Assembly (NCBI GenBank): GCA_024742475.1
Contig: JANSYI010000037.1
Coordinates: 1 to 64,000 of the forward strand
Source: a bacterium
GTDB lineage: Bacteria > Myxococcota_A > Polyangia > Nannocystales > Nannocystaceae
Length of the DNA: 64,000 bases
Direction: 5' to 3'
Part shown: positions 20,401-28,348 of the stretch, piece by piece
How the letters are laid out: every line of letters begins with the position of its first letter
Numbering within the stretch: the stretch's first letter is position 1
Notes under the pieces: generated by a model
What the model saw: the letters and a program-made list of their open reading frames with translations, nothing else
What the model was told of the DNA's origin: nothing
The model's database searches: none
Program-made: the position numbers and the translations under genes

Positions 20401-23298
20401 CCGCGAAATGGCGACCTCGTCGGTGTCGAGATCGAACGCGACGGTCGCGTCACGATAGGTGGTGCCGCCGAAGCTGACCGCCTCGGAGGTGGCCTCGCCC
20501 GAGACGCGGAGCTCGCTCAGCCGCGCCGCCTCGCCTCGCGCGTCCCCGACCTCGAACTCGACCGTCGCGCGCCCTTGGAGGCGGCCGTCGGTCACCTTCG
20601 AGAGCTCGACGCCGCGCAGCGACCCATACGCCTTGATCCTCGGGTCGTTCGAGAGGCTTCCGCCCTCGAACACGTCGATCTCGGCCGAGACCTTGCCGGT
20701 GCCGCCGAAGAGGCGGGCGTCGGTGGCGTCGACCTTGAGCTTGAGCGTCCCGCTGCTCATGCTGAAGGACGCCTTGGTGGTGGACCCAGGGTTGAGCAGC
20801 CCAAGCACCGTGAGCTGCCCGTCGCTGGCCGAGGGCGCCCCGACCGGCCCGCGGGCGACGGTGCGGGCGCGCAGGCGGCCGAAGTACGACGGGATGTCGA
20901 ACGAGCGGGCGAACGCGGCGCCGTCGTCGATGCGCAGGTCGAGCCCCAAGCCCTCGAGCCGTGGCAGCTCGATGTTCATGCGTCCGTCCGCCTGAAGGAC
21001 GGTGCCCGGCGAACGGATGGTGAGCGGATCGAGCGTCAGCACGTCGTCGCCGCCGAGGCTGAGGCTGCCGTCGAGGGTGAGGTCGCGCGGCAGGTTGTCC
21101 TGCTGCGGTCCGCGGTCACGACGAACCCTGACGTCGTCCATGCGGATGTCGATGCGCTCCATCAAGGTGGGGGCTTCGGCGATGTGCGAGGCCGCCGGAT
21201 CCGGCCCGAGGGCGAGGCGCTCGATGTCGACGACGCCGGTGGCGACGCCGGCGAGGGTGGTCGCGAGATCGGGGTCGGACGGGACGAGCTGGGCGGGGTT
21301 GAGGCCTTCGAGGCGCAGCGGGATGGAGATGAGGTAGCTGTCCTCTTCGAACAGCGGCATGACGACGTGCGCCTGGGCCGAGACGTCGTCGGGAAAGTCT
21401 GGATCCCCAGCGTCGCGCTCGGCGAGCGCAAAGGTGCCGTCGAGGGCCGTGCCTCGAAGCACGTCGAAGGTGACCACGTTGCGGGTCTCGCCGGGATCGA
21501 AGCGATCCTCCCACATCCCGGGGATGGGGGCGTCGGCCATGGCGAGTGCGACCTCGACGTCGTCGGCGACCCAGGCCGACTCCTCGAGCAGGTCGAGGCT
21601 GAGGTGGTTGGTCGCGAGCGTGTAGGTCGGGTCGGAGAGGTCGCCCGTGACCGTCGCCGTCATCGAAGAGTCATGACCGACGAAGGTCGCCGGCGGGAGC
21701 GCGAGGCCGGCGACGACGTGCTCGAACAGGCGGTCTGCGTCCTTCGACGTGGCGAGCAGGTCGACGCGCGGTGGCGGCTCGGGGCCGCTGCTCTTCTTGC
21801 GCGCAAACGCGTCCCGGAGCGCCCCATCCAGCGTGACCTTCGATCCCGCGGCGCGGGTCGACATGCTGTACGAGACGTCTCCGAAGGGCGTGTCGCCGAC
21901 GCCGCCTTCGACGTTGTGAATCTCGAGGTCGGTCAGGGGGAACTCGATGCCGATGATGTCGAGCGACCCGCGCGGGCCGCGACCGGACAGGGAGAACGCC
22001 AGCGGCAGCTCGATCGGCCCCTCCAGCAGCGGGTCGGGCTGCTCGAAGCCGAGGGAGAAGCGGGCCTCGTCCAGCTGCGCGCCGGCACGCCACTGGCTGA
22101 CCTGCATCGAGTCGACCTCGACGCGCATGTCGGTGATCACCGCGTCGTCGACGGCGAACGAGAGGCCCTTGCGCTCGGGGTGCGATTCGAGCGGCATGAA
22201 GGCGTTGATCAGGCTCAGATACGTGACCTCGGTGCCGTCGGAGAGGGTGTCCTTGGCCTCGCGAATGTCGAGCCACACCTCGCCCTCGTTGCGGATCTCG
22301 GTGAAGTGCAGCAGCCAGGGGATGTCGATGAACGCCGGGATGCCCAGCCGCGTCCACGGAATGATCTCACCGAGCATGAGTCGGACCTCGAGTCGGTCCG
22401 CGTGAGCGGTGCGGTGCGTGCGGCCGTGGTTGGTCCGTTTGTAGGGCCCCCACACCGTCACGCCGTCGATGTCGATCGGCGAGGGGGTTCCGGTGAGGAG
22501 GTCGACGACCAGTCGTGGCCTCCAGTGGATGCTCTCCATCTCGAGGTCACCCTCGACGAGCCCCGAGACCCGCGCGGAGACGAAGCGGCCCAGGACCGCG
22601 TCGTTGAAGAACGCGTACGCCCCGAAGTAGCCTGCGAGCAGCACCGCGAAGAGACCCACGAGCAGCTGAAGCGGGAGCTTGACCAGCAGCAGCGTCGCGA
22701 CCGGGTGCCTTCGGACGGTCGGCGGCGCGGTCGCGAGCATGTGCAGGTGCTGCACGTGCAGGGCTCGAATCGCGTCGGGGTCGGAGAGCGCCTCGTTGAT
22801 GAGCGCGTCGCGAAACTGCTCGATGCCCCGGCTGGCTGCGCCGGACGTGGCCACCGCCGCGTCGTGCGAGAGCGTCATGCCCATGCGGGCCTCGTCGCCC
22901 CCGATGTGCGAGGCGATGAGTGGGCGAGCGTCGGCGTCGACGCGGGCGAGAGCGCGCCGCACGACCTGGGGGGGCGGCGGGAGACGGCGCAGCCGCGGCA
23001 GGGGGTAGCCGTACGAGAGGCGGTGGCTGCGGGCCTGGACGTCAGCTCGCAGGTGGCGGCGCACCAGCGCACGAAACGCCCGTCGCTGACGCCAGCGCCC
23101 GCCGCGGACGCGACCGACGGTCCTGCGCCGGTCGAACTCCTGGTAGGCCGCAAGCAGGACGGCCAGGGACGGCCCGTCGGGGTACAGGTAGCGCCAACGC
23201 GTGGATCTGCACAGGCGCTCGACGACCTCGCGGCCCTCGGCGAGGAGGTCGGCCTCGCGTTGCCACCGCGCTACGTCCGTGTTGGGCTGGGTGGCCAC
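17419..23298 (-). CDS. tamB: TamB-like translocation/assembly module protein
   Basis: 1959 residues from GTG 23298. A membrane helix lies at about residues 201-232, followed by a very long periplasmic region of repeated beta-strands (AsmA/TamB type, DUF490 at the C-terminus: 'GVDVQVRLDSLPYRAYDTV', the 'FEPGGTVDIPFLTGTYEIQRG' region, and a final RSYLNERVIFDP segment). TamB forms a hydrophobic groove carrying lipids or barrel precursors to TamA. Unusually, about 200 Arg-rich cytoplasmic residues come before the membrane helix, whereas ordinary TamB begins with it. Their composition looks coding, so a start near residue 190 seems less likely but possible. The TamA-like gene follows after 33 bp. 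Confidence 0.87.
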   Translation of the reverse strand: MATQPNTDVARWQREADLLAEGREVVERLCRSTRWRYLYPDGPSLAVLLAAYQEFDRRRTVGRVRGGRWRQRRAFRALVRRHLRADVQARSHRLSYGYPLPRLRRLPPPPQVVRRALARVDADARPLIASHIGGDEARMGMTLSHDAAVATSGAASRGIEQFRDALINEALSDPDAIRALHVQHLHMLATAPPTVRRHPVATLLLVKLPLQLLVGLFAVLLAGYFGAYAFFNDAVLGRFVSARVSGLVEGDLEMESIHWRPRLVVDLLTGTPSPIDIDGVTVWGPYKRTNHGRTHRTAHADRLEVRLMLGEIIPWTRLGIPAFIDIPWLLHFTEIRNEGEVWLDIREAKDTLSDGTEVTYLSLINAFMPLESHPERKGLSFAVDDAVITDMRVEVDSMQVSQWRAGAQLDEARFSLGFEQPDPLLEGPIELPLAFSLSGRGPRGSLDIIGIEFPLTDLEIHNVEGGVGDTPFGDVSYSMSTRAAGSKVTLDGALRDAFARKKSSGPEPPPRVDLLATSKDADRLFEHVVAGLALPPATFVGHDSSMTATVTGDLSDPTYTLATNHLSLDLLEESAWVADDVEVALAMADAPIPGMWEDRFDPGETRNVVTFDVLRGTALDGTFALAERDAGDPDFPDDVSAQAHVVMPLFEEDSYLISIPLRLEGLNPAQLVPSDPDLATTLAGVATGVVDIERLALGPDPAASHIAEAPTLMERIDIRMDDVRVRRDRGPQQDNLPRDLTLDGSLSLGGDDVLTLDPLTIRSPGTVLQADGRMNIELPRLEGLGLDLRIDDGAAFARSFDIPSYFGRLRARTVARGPVGAPSASDGQLTVLGLLNPGSTTKASFSMSSGTLKLKVDATDARLFGGTGKVSAEIDVFEGGSLSNDPRIKAYGSLRGVELSKVTDGRLQGRATVEFEVGDARGEAARLSELRVSGEATSEAVSFGGTTYRDATVAFDLDTDEVAISRLTLPIHRPVSPHFASDVTVPVGEIVVDGTLSLDADPVLNLDVDARNVPMATVARLLDADLGVYGQLASTQLVVGGTVGKPRVDGEMSFAGLSASGIALGAGTLEIHSEDYPGSGPLAEHRELRVQGELQQSRGDSSLLWSLDSVVAIGTAASGSSVVEAQVDVEFDKVTLATLLRDPVDPSRSPPVEGELDEVSAHLLACNRDVTMLSDCVGVEPAEDQDLALSVAFAVESAWMRSATDPLPKGADPCDSPSTLCTAGALAASVEWPVVRLEQPWRVRSGGAEGATLALSGAFDLSEVDPAGGKATPGACEPPPLSGRPLPPADPAGDTRAEIRGTIDLAPLAALAKPYGVGDLSGRLRLGIAISGPVRQPVIDGRASLAGVSSGAPTPMGVMLYGLASDECRAVLDAAERKAPLSAAQLDALEACRDATRVTFPDLRLEVDDGWILADGEATMSGSRVVFGSVRGEHTGYAFDGACSGTYAASATGRISANMVADVVGPPVVGGPGGIDLEQLRVQGSTQSEDPMPDVLDATLAFNRSALAVEFSQGVTSARFDRGRIAVHRCTSACAFGDRGWYRINIGGAGEAGAAQTQPATALRVSAGTRGRGWAWGRAYIDPQFERSAGVDVQVRLDSLPYRAYDTVGRPVYEVEVTTGDLALEGGTPLVATGRAEVDRARYVKDAVQGVEILAFTDDSPEIEEAPPELLQGMTFDIRVETDRPFRIENNVASGLQADAVVQVTGTYEAPEFTGRLDFEPGGTVDIPFLTGTYEIQRGRVTLLREIEDAEVDVLALRNEPIYIEDQPRSVTLSLGGTLSAIRWSCITDGGGGELDTVRGCTEYLVLGAGDVQLSETDVQQFGAGGLAGVRKPLQVVGHLTEFDVGERAGEAAPRLDPYVPDVRLRLGQIGPELEIATPTEWLDFDYGRATIGWDYTRGYPGFLLRQSRETSVKLDILDPITIEYSRRSRSYLNERVIFDPLRQESVELRFDFDVPSLR

Positions 23299-23328
23299 GG
23301 TGCCGAATCTGGGGGGTTGCAGGGGTGC

Positions 23329-23353
23329 GGAACGCTCAGGACAGTAGCATGTC
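23329..23353 (+). promoter_or_regulatory. Possible ECF-type promoter upstream of the sigma gene
   Basis: GGAAC (23329-23333), 17 bp, GTC (23351-23353): the pattern recognised by RpoE-like ECF sigma factors, about 110 bp before the sigma gene at 23466. ECF genes often read their own promoter. The short motif is easily found by chance. Confidence 0.3.
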
Positions 23354-23354
23354 C
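23339..23354. promoter_or_regulatory. Inverted repeat GGACA-N6-TGTCC, possible operator
   Basis: A perfect 5-bp inverted repeat with a 6-bp centre lies 41 bp before tamB on the minus strand and overlaps the GTC of the possible ECF promoter. It could bind a dimeric regulator controlling both divergent units. No regulator is identified. Confidence 0.35.
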
Positions 23355-23465
23355 CGTGTGCCTCGACGGCCAGCTGCGCGTCTCCCGCCCGCCCCCTGCA
23401 AGGCGCGTCACACTTTTTTCCAGGTCGGCCAACCCACCCACGGCCGAGCCGGGTAGGGGACCCTC

Positions 23466-24191
23466 GTGACTGCGACGAGCACCGCGCGCGACGGCGACGC
23501 CCCCAACGGGTGGTCCTGGGCGCTGCTCGATGGGTTTCGTGCCGGAGAGTCGGAGGCCCTGCGCGACGTGTATCGACGCTATGCCGAGGACGTCGCCAAG
23601 CAGCTGCGGTTCGGGTTCAGCTTCGAGTCGCGGGGCCGCGCGCACCGCTTCGTCGGCTACAGTTCCGCCTTCGACCTGCAAGACGCGCTGCACGAGACCT
23701 TTCGACGCGCGTTCGAGCCCCGGGCCCGTGAGGGCTACGACGGTCTGCGCCCCTACGGCCCCTACCTGCGGACCATCGCCCGCAACGTCGTGCTGCGGAC
23801 GTTCCGCAAGCGAGAGATCTCGTTCCCTCCGGTCTCGGACGACGGCGACGACAAACCCGCCGTCACCGCGTGGGGCGACGAGGGGCCGAGCCCCGAGCAG
23901 AGCGTGGCCTCGGCGCAGGTGCGGAAGCTCGTTCGCGATTTCCTCGGTACGCTCGACCCCGACGCGCGCCGGCTCCTCGAGGTTCGGTTCATCGAGGGCA
24001 AGTCGCAGCGTGACGCCGCCAAGGTCTTGGGCTTGGGGCGGCAGCAGGTGCGCTCGCGCGAGGTGAAGCTGCGCGCGGCGCTGGTGTCGTACTTGAAGGC
24101 GCAAGGTGAGTCGGGGTTGCTCTCGCAGTCGGCGCTGATGGCCGTGCTGGCGCTGACGCAGCTCGTGCACGCAGGGGTGGTACGCGGATGA
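23466..24191 (+). CDS. ECF-like RNA polymerase sigma factor
   Basis: 241 residues from GTG 23466. Region 2 (about 20-105) has the core-binding and -10 recognition layout: LQDALHETFRRAFE, then GPYLRTIARNVVLRTFRKRE. Region 4 (about 158-210) ends in a helix-turn-helix, GKSQRDAAKVLGLGRQQVRS. There is no region 1.1 or 3, as in ECF factors. The last ~25 residues are unusually hydrophobic (LMAVLALTQLVHAG). The stop overlaps the next gene by ATGA and the third gene overlaps likewise, so it is the head of a three-gene unit. A TAGGGG box sits 6 nt before the GTG, with no Shine-Dalgarno. Confidence 0.85.
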   Translation: MTATSTARDGDAPNGWSWALLDGFRAGESEALRDVYRRYAEDVAKQLRFGFSFESRGRAHRFVGYSSAFDLQDALHETFRRAFEPRAREGYDGLRPYGPYLRTIARNVVLRTFRKREISFPPVSDDGDDKPAVTAWGDEGPSPEQSVASAQVRKLVRDFLGTLDPDARRLLEVRFIEGKSQRDAAKVLGLGRQQVRSREVKLRAALVSYLKAQGESGLLSQSALMAVLALTQLVHAGVVRG

Positions 24192-25081
24192 GCTGGAGGC
24201 GATCGAAGGTGTGGCGTCGCATCGAAGACGCGATGACCGGCCGATTGACGGCGCGCGGTCGTCAGGCGCTGTTCGAGGAGGTCGAGTGCAACCCGGCAGC
24301 GCGGGCCGACTACGACCTGGCGTTCGAGGCCCTGCGCGCGCTCGAACACGCCGCGGTGGCGCATGCCGAGCTCGACGTGGTCGAGGGCTGGCTGATGGAC
24401 GACCTCGCGGGGGAGGCGAAGGCCCCGGCGTGGTGGCGCCGACCCTTCGTGACCGGGGCGCTCGCGGCCGGACTCGCCTTGGCCGCCGCGGTTGCCCTGG
24501 TCGTCGCGATCGACCCCGTGGCCTCCACGCAGATCGACGACGACGGGTTCGCGGTCCGCGGCGCTGGCGACGACCGCGGCTTGGCGATCGACGTGCTGTG
24601 TCCTCGAGAGGCAGGCTGGGCATCACGACGGGGGCTGGTGCCCGCCGCCGAGTACGGGTGCGGCCTCGATGGCACGCTCTCGTTTGCGTACCGCCTCGAT
24701 CCCTCCGTGGGGGGCGGGACGCTCAGCTTGTTCGGGGTCGATGAGGCCGGCGACGTGCTCTACTACGCGCCGACGCCGGCATCGACCGGCGGCGTGGACG
24801 CTGCGCCCGGCACCTGGACCCCGCTGCCGATGGTCGTGAATCTGGGCGTGAATCATGCTGCGGGCTCGATCGTCGTCTATGGCCTCGTCTCTCCGCAGGT
24901 CCCCACCATCGGCCAGATCGACGCGCTGGCGGCTGCGCTGGCCGAGCAGGGACCCGGTGGCATCGGCGATGCGCCGTGGCACGAGCGGCTCCGAGAGCAC
25001 CCGGCGCTCGCGGCCGTGTGCCCCCCCGACACCTGTCACAGCGCCGAGCTCGACTTCACGATTCACGAGGCAACCCGATGA
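24188..25081 (+). CDS. Single-pass membrane protein, probable anti-sigma factor
   Basis: 297 residues. The N-terminal ~80 residues are helical and cytoplasmic, in the place an anti-sigma domain would occupy, but lack the zinc HxxxCxxC motif. One membrane helix (about 87-108) follows the sequence WWRRPF. The C-terminal ~185 residues would be periplasmic and carry five cysteines, a pair of them in the closing PPDTCHS region. It is locked between sigma factor and caspase by two ATGA overlaps. Position and topology support anti-sigma function; sequence similarity alone does not. The external domain is unrecognised and may sense the envelope. Confidence 0.65.
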   Translation: MSWRRSKVWRRIEDAMTGRLTARGRQALFEEVECNPAARADYDLAFEALRALEHAAVAHAELDVVEGWLMDDLAGEAKAPAWWRRPFVTGALAAGLALAAAVALVVAIDPVASTQIDDDGFAVRGAGDDRGLAIDVLCPREAGWASRRGLVPAAEYGCGLDGTLSFAYRLDPSVGGGTLSLFGVDEAGDVLYYAPTPASTGGVDAAPGTWTPLPMVVNLGVNHAAGSIVVYGLVSPQVPTIGQIDALAAALAEQGPGGIGDAPWHERLREHPALAAVCPPDTCHSAELDFTIHEATR

Positions 25082-27408
25082 TCCGCTCGACACGATTCGC
25101 TCCCGCGCTCCTCGCCTTGGGCTTGACCCTCGGCGTCGCATCCGAGTCTTCGGCCGCCCCCGCAGGGGCGTCGCTTCCGCTGTCGATGCGCATGCCGACC
25201 CAGCGGTTCGCGCTCGTCATCGGCAGCAACGCCACCCTCGACGACTCCGCCGATCCGCTGCGGTTCGCCGACGACGACGCGGCGTCGATGTCCGAGCTGC
25301 TCGCCGAGGTCGGGTACGACGTGGCGCTCGTCACGACGCTCGATTCACAGACCCAGGCGCTGCATCCCGCGCTGGTGCGGACCGCGTTCGACCCGTCCCC
25401 CGAGGGGCTCGACGCCGCCTGGAAGGAACTCCGCGAAAAGATGGAGGCGGCCAACGGCGAGGTTGAGCTGCTGATCTACTACTCGGGGCACGGCGACGTC
25501 GGGCCCGATGGGCAGGGCTACCTGACGCTCCTGGGCGGCAAGCTCACGCGCAACAAGCTGTTTGCGGAGATCCTGCAGACCTCGCCCGCCGACCACAACC
25601 ACGTGCTCATCGACGCGTGCCGCAGCGAGCAGTTCGTGCTCACCCGCGGAAGGAAACGGTGGAAGGACGACCGCGCGTCCGAGGACGGCACCGCCGACGT
25701 GGGCCGATACCTGGGAAAGAACCACCTGGGCGGCCACCCCGACACGGGGGTGATCGTGGCGCACTCGGCCGACCAGCAGACCCACGAGTGGGAGCGCTAC
25801 CGCGGCGGCATCTTCACGCATCAGCTCCTCTCGGGGCTCCGCGGCGGCGCCGACCTCAATGGCGATGGCGCGGTCGAATACTCCGAGCTCGGAGCGTTCG
25901 TGGCGGCGGCCAACAGCGGCGTCAAGGACCCGCGAGCGCGCCTCGAGGTCACCGTACGGCCGCCGGCGCAGGACGAGCGGCAGCCGGTCCTGCGTCACGA
26001 CAGCATCGCCTCGCAGCGTGTCCTGTACTTCCCCGAAGGAGAAGACCAGCGGCTGTACACGGTCGAGGACACCCGAGGCGTTCGCCTGGCCGACCTGCGG
26101 CGCGCCGGCGACCAGCCCGGCTATCTGCGGCTGCCCGACGGCGACATCTTCATCTCGCGACGCACCGCCGACGGGTCGGGGGACGCTCAAGAGGCCACGA
26201 TTCCCGCCGACGTGCGCGGCGTGACCGAGTTGCCCGAGCTCAGCTTCACGCGCACCAAGCGTGCGGCCCGGGGCGCGCTCGACCAGGCATTTCGTGCCGG
26301 CTTGTTCGCGACCCCCTACGGCCCGGGCTACTACGCGGGGTACACCGACACGCGCGGCCTGCTCGGCGTGGCCGATCCGTCCTGGCGCGTCGAGACCTGG
26401 GAGGTCGACGAGGACGGGAACAAGACGAAGGTCAGCGAGACCGTGGTCGAGGCACCCACGGCCCAGGAGGCCATCGACGAGGAGCCATCGGTCGAGGTCG
26501 AGGTCGACCGCACGCACGACGACCGCACCTGGGGCGGGCTGTTCTTCGGCACGGTGCTCACGCCCCAAGACCCCTCCGGCAGGCTCAGCGCTGGAGCGGC
26601 GCGGGCGACCTCGGCCGGGTATCGGGGCTGCCTCTCGCCCGACGACGGCAACCTCTGCTCGGTGATGCGCGGCTTCGACATGCGCTGGCAGATCTTCCAC
26701 ACCAGCGGGCGCAAGAAGTACCCCGGCTGGCTGGGGTATCTGCGCACGGGCTACACCGGCGGCTTCGCGGAGTTCCAGCAGTCGCTCGCCGAAGGGGAGC
26801 TGCCCGCGCCTGGCACGGCGCGCAGCGGGTCGTACGTCGCCGTGCCCGTGTTCCTCGGCGGCAACATCTACCTCTTCGACAACTTTCCCGTGCGCCCCTA
26901 CGCCGGCATGGGCTTCGGCTTCGACGTCCTCCGCATGCGCTACACCCGGCACGACGCAGCGGCGAGGCGGGTGACCAAGGCGCGCGTCGGGTTCGAGCTT
27001 CACGCCGGCGTCGAGGCCAGGATCACCAACCACGTTGCCCTGTCCGCGGAGGTCATGCAGCAGTGGGGCGCGCGCAAGCGGTTCGACGGGGTGCCCGACT
27101 TCGCCAACCGTGGCTTTTCGATGGTGCTCGGAGTCGCGGTCGGCTTCGGCTTGCACAAGCGGGAGGTCGTGCGGGAGTCGGTCACCGTGCGCAGCACGCC
27201 GGCACGATCGGAGACGAAGCGCACGACCGAAGTCGTCGAGCCCAAGGCGCGCAACCCGATGAACGAGGCGGCCGAGCCTCCCGCGCCGGCCGAGGCGGAC
27301 CCGGAGCCTGCCGAGGCCGTCACCTCCCCGGAGCCGCCCGCTGCTCCGGCGCCTGCGCCGGCTCCTGCACCGCCCGCGCCACCCCCAGCGGGGCCCACGC
27401 ATCAGTGA
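25078..27408 (+). CDS. Secreted caspase-like protease fused to a barrel-like domain
   Basis: 776 residues. A signal peptide (about 1-26) precedes a caspase/C14 fold (about 40-300) with the catalytic pair intact: His in YYSGHGD near 138 and Cys in DACRSEQ near 178. A loop DLNGDGAVEYSE near 260 fits the EF-hand calcium consensus at all 12 positions. Residues 300-470 are a beta-rich connector. Residues 484-700 are aromatic/Gly-rich strands resembling an outer-membrane barrel (WGGLFFGTVL, FPVRPYAGMGFGFD, MVLGVAVGFGL). The C-terminus is a Pro/Ala tail. Caspases cleave after Arg/Lys or Asp. Export and the gene order suggest it cleaves at the envelope, perhaps its anti-sigma neighbour. It ends 3 bp from the convergent lysR gene. 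Confidence 0.82.
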   Translation: MIRSTRFAPALLALGLTLGVASESSAAPAGASLPLSMRMPTQRFALVIGSNATLDDSADPLRFADDDAASMSELLAEVGYDVALVTTLDSQTQALHPALVRTAFDPSPEGLDAAWKELREKMEAANGEVELLIYYSGHGDVGPDGQGYLTLLGGKLTRNKLFAEILQTSPADHNHVLIDACRSEQFVLTRGRKRWKDDRASEDGTADVGRYLGKNHLGGHPDTGVIVAHSADQQTHEWERYRGGIFTHQLLSGLRGGADLNGDGAVEYSELGAFVAAANSGVKDPRARLEVTVRPPAQDERQPVLRHDSIASQRVLYFPEGEDQRLYTVEDTRGVRLADLRRAGDQPGYLRLPDGDIFISRRTADGSGDAQEATIPADVRGVTELPELSFTRTKRAARGALDQAFRAGLFATPYGPGYYAGYTDTRGLLGVADPSWRVETWEVDEDGNKTKVSETVVEAPTAQEAIDEEPSVEVEVDRTHDDRTWGGLFFGTVLTPQDPSGRLSAGAARATSAGYRGCLSPDDGNLCSVMRGFDMRWQIFHTSGRKKYPGWLGYLRTGYTGGFAEFQQSLAEGELPAPGTARSGSYVAVPVFLGGNIYLFDNFPVRPYAGMGFGFDVLRMRYTRHDAAARRVTKARVGFELHAGVEARITNHVALSAEVMQQWGARKRFDGVPDFANRGFSMVLGVAVGFGLHKREVVRESVTVRSTPARSETKRTTEVVEPKARNPMNEAAEPPAPAEADPEPAEAVTSPEPPAAPAPAPAPAPPAPPPAGPTHQ

Positions 27409-27411
27409 CCG

Positions 27412-28323
27412 TCAGCCGCGGGGCGGACCCGAGGGGCGTGCGCGCGGCGTGACGAGCCCGCCGAGGAAGTCCAGCACCGCCCGAATGCGGGCCGAGTGGC
27501 GAAGGTCGCGGTGCACGGCCTGCCAGGCCGAGCGTGGCGCCGGGGCCCCGTCGAAGGGGACGCGCACCAGCTTGGGGTCGTTGTCGGCGACCTCGCACGG
27601 CAGCAGCGCCACGCCCAGACCCCCGACGGCCGCGGAGTAGATCGACGAGACGCTGTCGGAGCGGAGGACGCAGCTCGCATCGCGAAGGTGGTCTTCCATC
27701 CACGCGTTCTCCCGGCGGAAGGGACGGCCCTCGGCGAACATGACCACGCGGTGCCCGGCCCATTCTCCGCTCTGCGGGGGCATGCCGAACTGCTCGATGT
27801 ACTCGGGGCGGCAGAAGAAGCCCAGCTCGATCGTGAACAGCTTCTTGACGACCAGGTCCTCGTGGTCGGGGCGGGCCAGACGCAGCGCGATGTCGGCCTC
27901 GCGGCGCGCGAGGTTGATATCGCGGTTGGTGCAGACGAGCTCGACGCAGATGTCGGGATACTGCTCGTAGAACGCAGACATGCGCGGGGCGATGAACCGC
28001 GTGGTGAGCATCTCGGTGGCCGAGAGCCGCACGCGGCCTTGCAAGCGCTGATCGGTGCCTGCGACGTCGCGTTCGACGGCGAGCGCCTCTTCTTCGATCC
28101 GCTCCGCCCGCGGGAGCAGGCGGGTGCCCGCCGCGGTCAGTCGATAGCCGTGCGAGGTGCGGTCGAACAGTCGTGCGCCCAGACGGGTCTCCAGCGACGA
28201 GATCCGTCGGCCCACGGTCGTCGGGTCGAGCTTGAGAGACGCGCCGGCGCGCGCGAGGTTGCCCTCGCGGTGCACGGTGAGGAAGAACCGAACGTCGTCC
28301 CAGTTGAACACGGCGGCCTGCAT
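27412..28323 (-). CDS. LysR-family transcriptional regulator
   Basis: 303 residues from ATG 28323. Residues 8-65 are a winged helix-turn-helix (FFLTVHREGNLARAGASLKL then a TTVGRRISSLE recognition helix). Residues 95-290 are the periplasmic-binding-like effector domain (VRLSATEMLTTRFIAP near 98). LysR regulators bind a T-N11-A box and respond to small molecules. The gene follows the MATE exporter by 25 bp on the same strand, so it probably controls that pump or is co-transcribed with it. The C-terminal Pro/Arg tail is short. The start is overlapped by an inverted repeat. Confidence 0.88.
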   Translation of the reverse strand: MQAAVFNWDDVRFFLTVHREGNLARAGASLKLDPTTVGRRISSLETRLGARLFDRTSHGYRLTAAGTRLLPRAERIEEEALAVERDVAGTDQRLQGRVRLSATEMLTTRFIAPRMSAFYEQYPDICVELVCTNRDINLARREADIALRLARPDHEDLVVKKLFTIELGFFCRPEYIEQFGMPPQSGEWAGHRVVMFAEGRPFRRENAWMEDHLRDASCVLRSDSVSSIYSAAVGGLGVALLPCEVADNDPKLVRVPFDGAPAPRSAWQAVHRDLRHSARIRAVLDFLGGLVTPRARPSGPPRG

Positions 28324-28331
28324 TATTGCAG
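28318..28331. promoter_or_regulatory. Inverted repeat CTGCA-N4-TGCAG over the lysR start
   Basis: A perfect 5-bp inverted repeat with an AT-rich centre overlaps the lysR ATG, between MATE and lysR. It is one of few AT-rich spots here and could be an autoregulatory site. It does not match T-N11-A well. Confidence 0.3.
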
Positions 28332-28348
28332 GATTGTTCGCGCCGTGC

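Noticed and set aside
20365..23469. 1034-codon plus-strand open frame opposite tamB
   Set aside because: Stops are rare in GC-rich antisense frames; the product has no family features and TamB is well supported.
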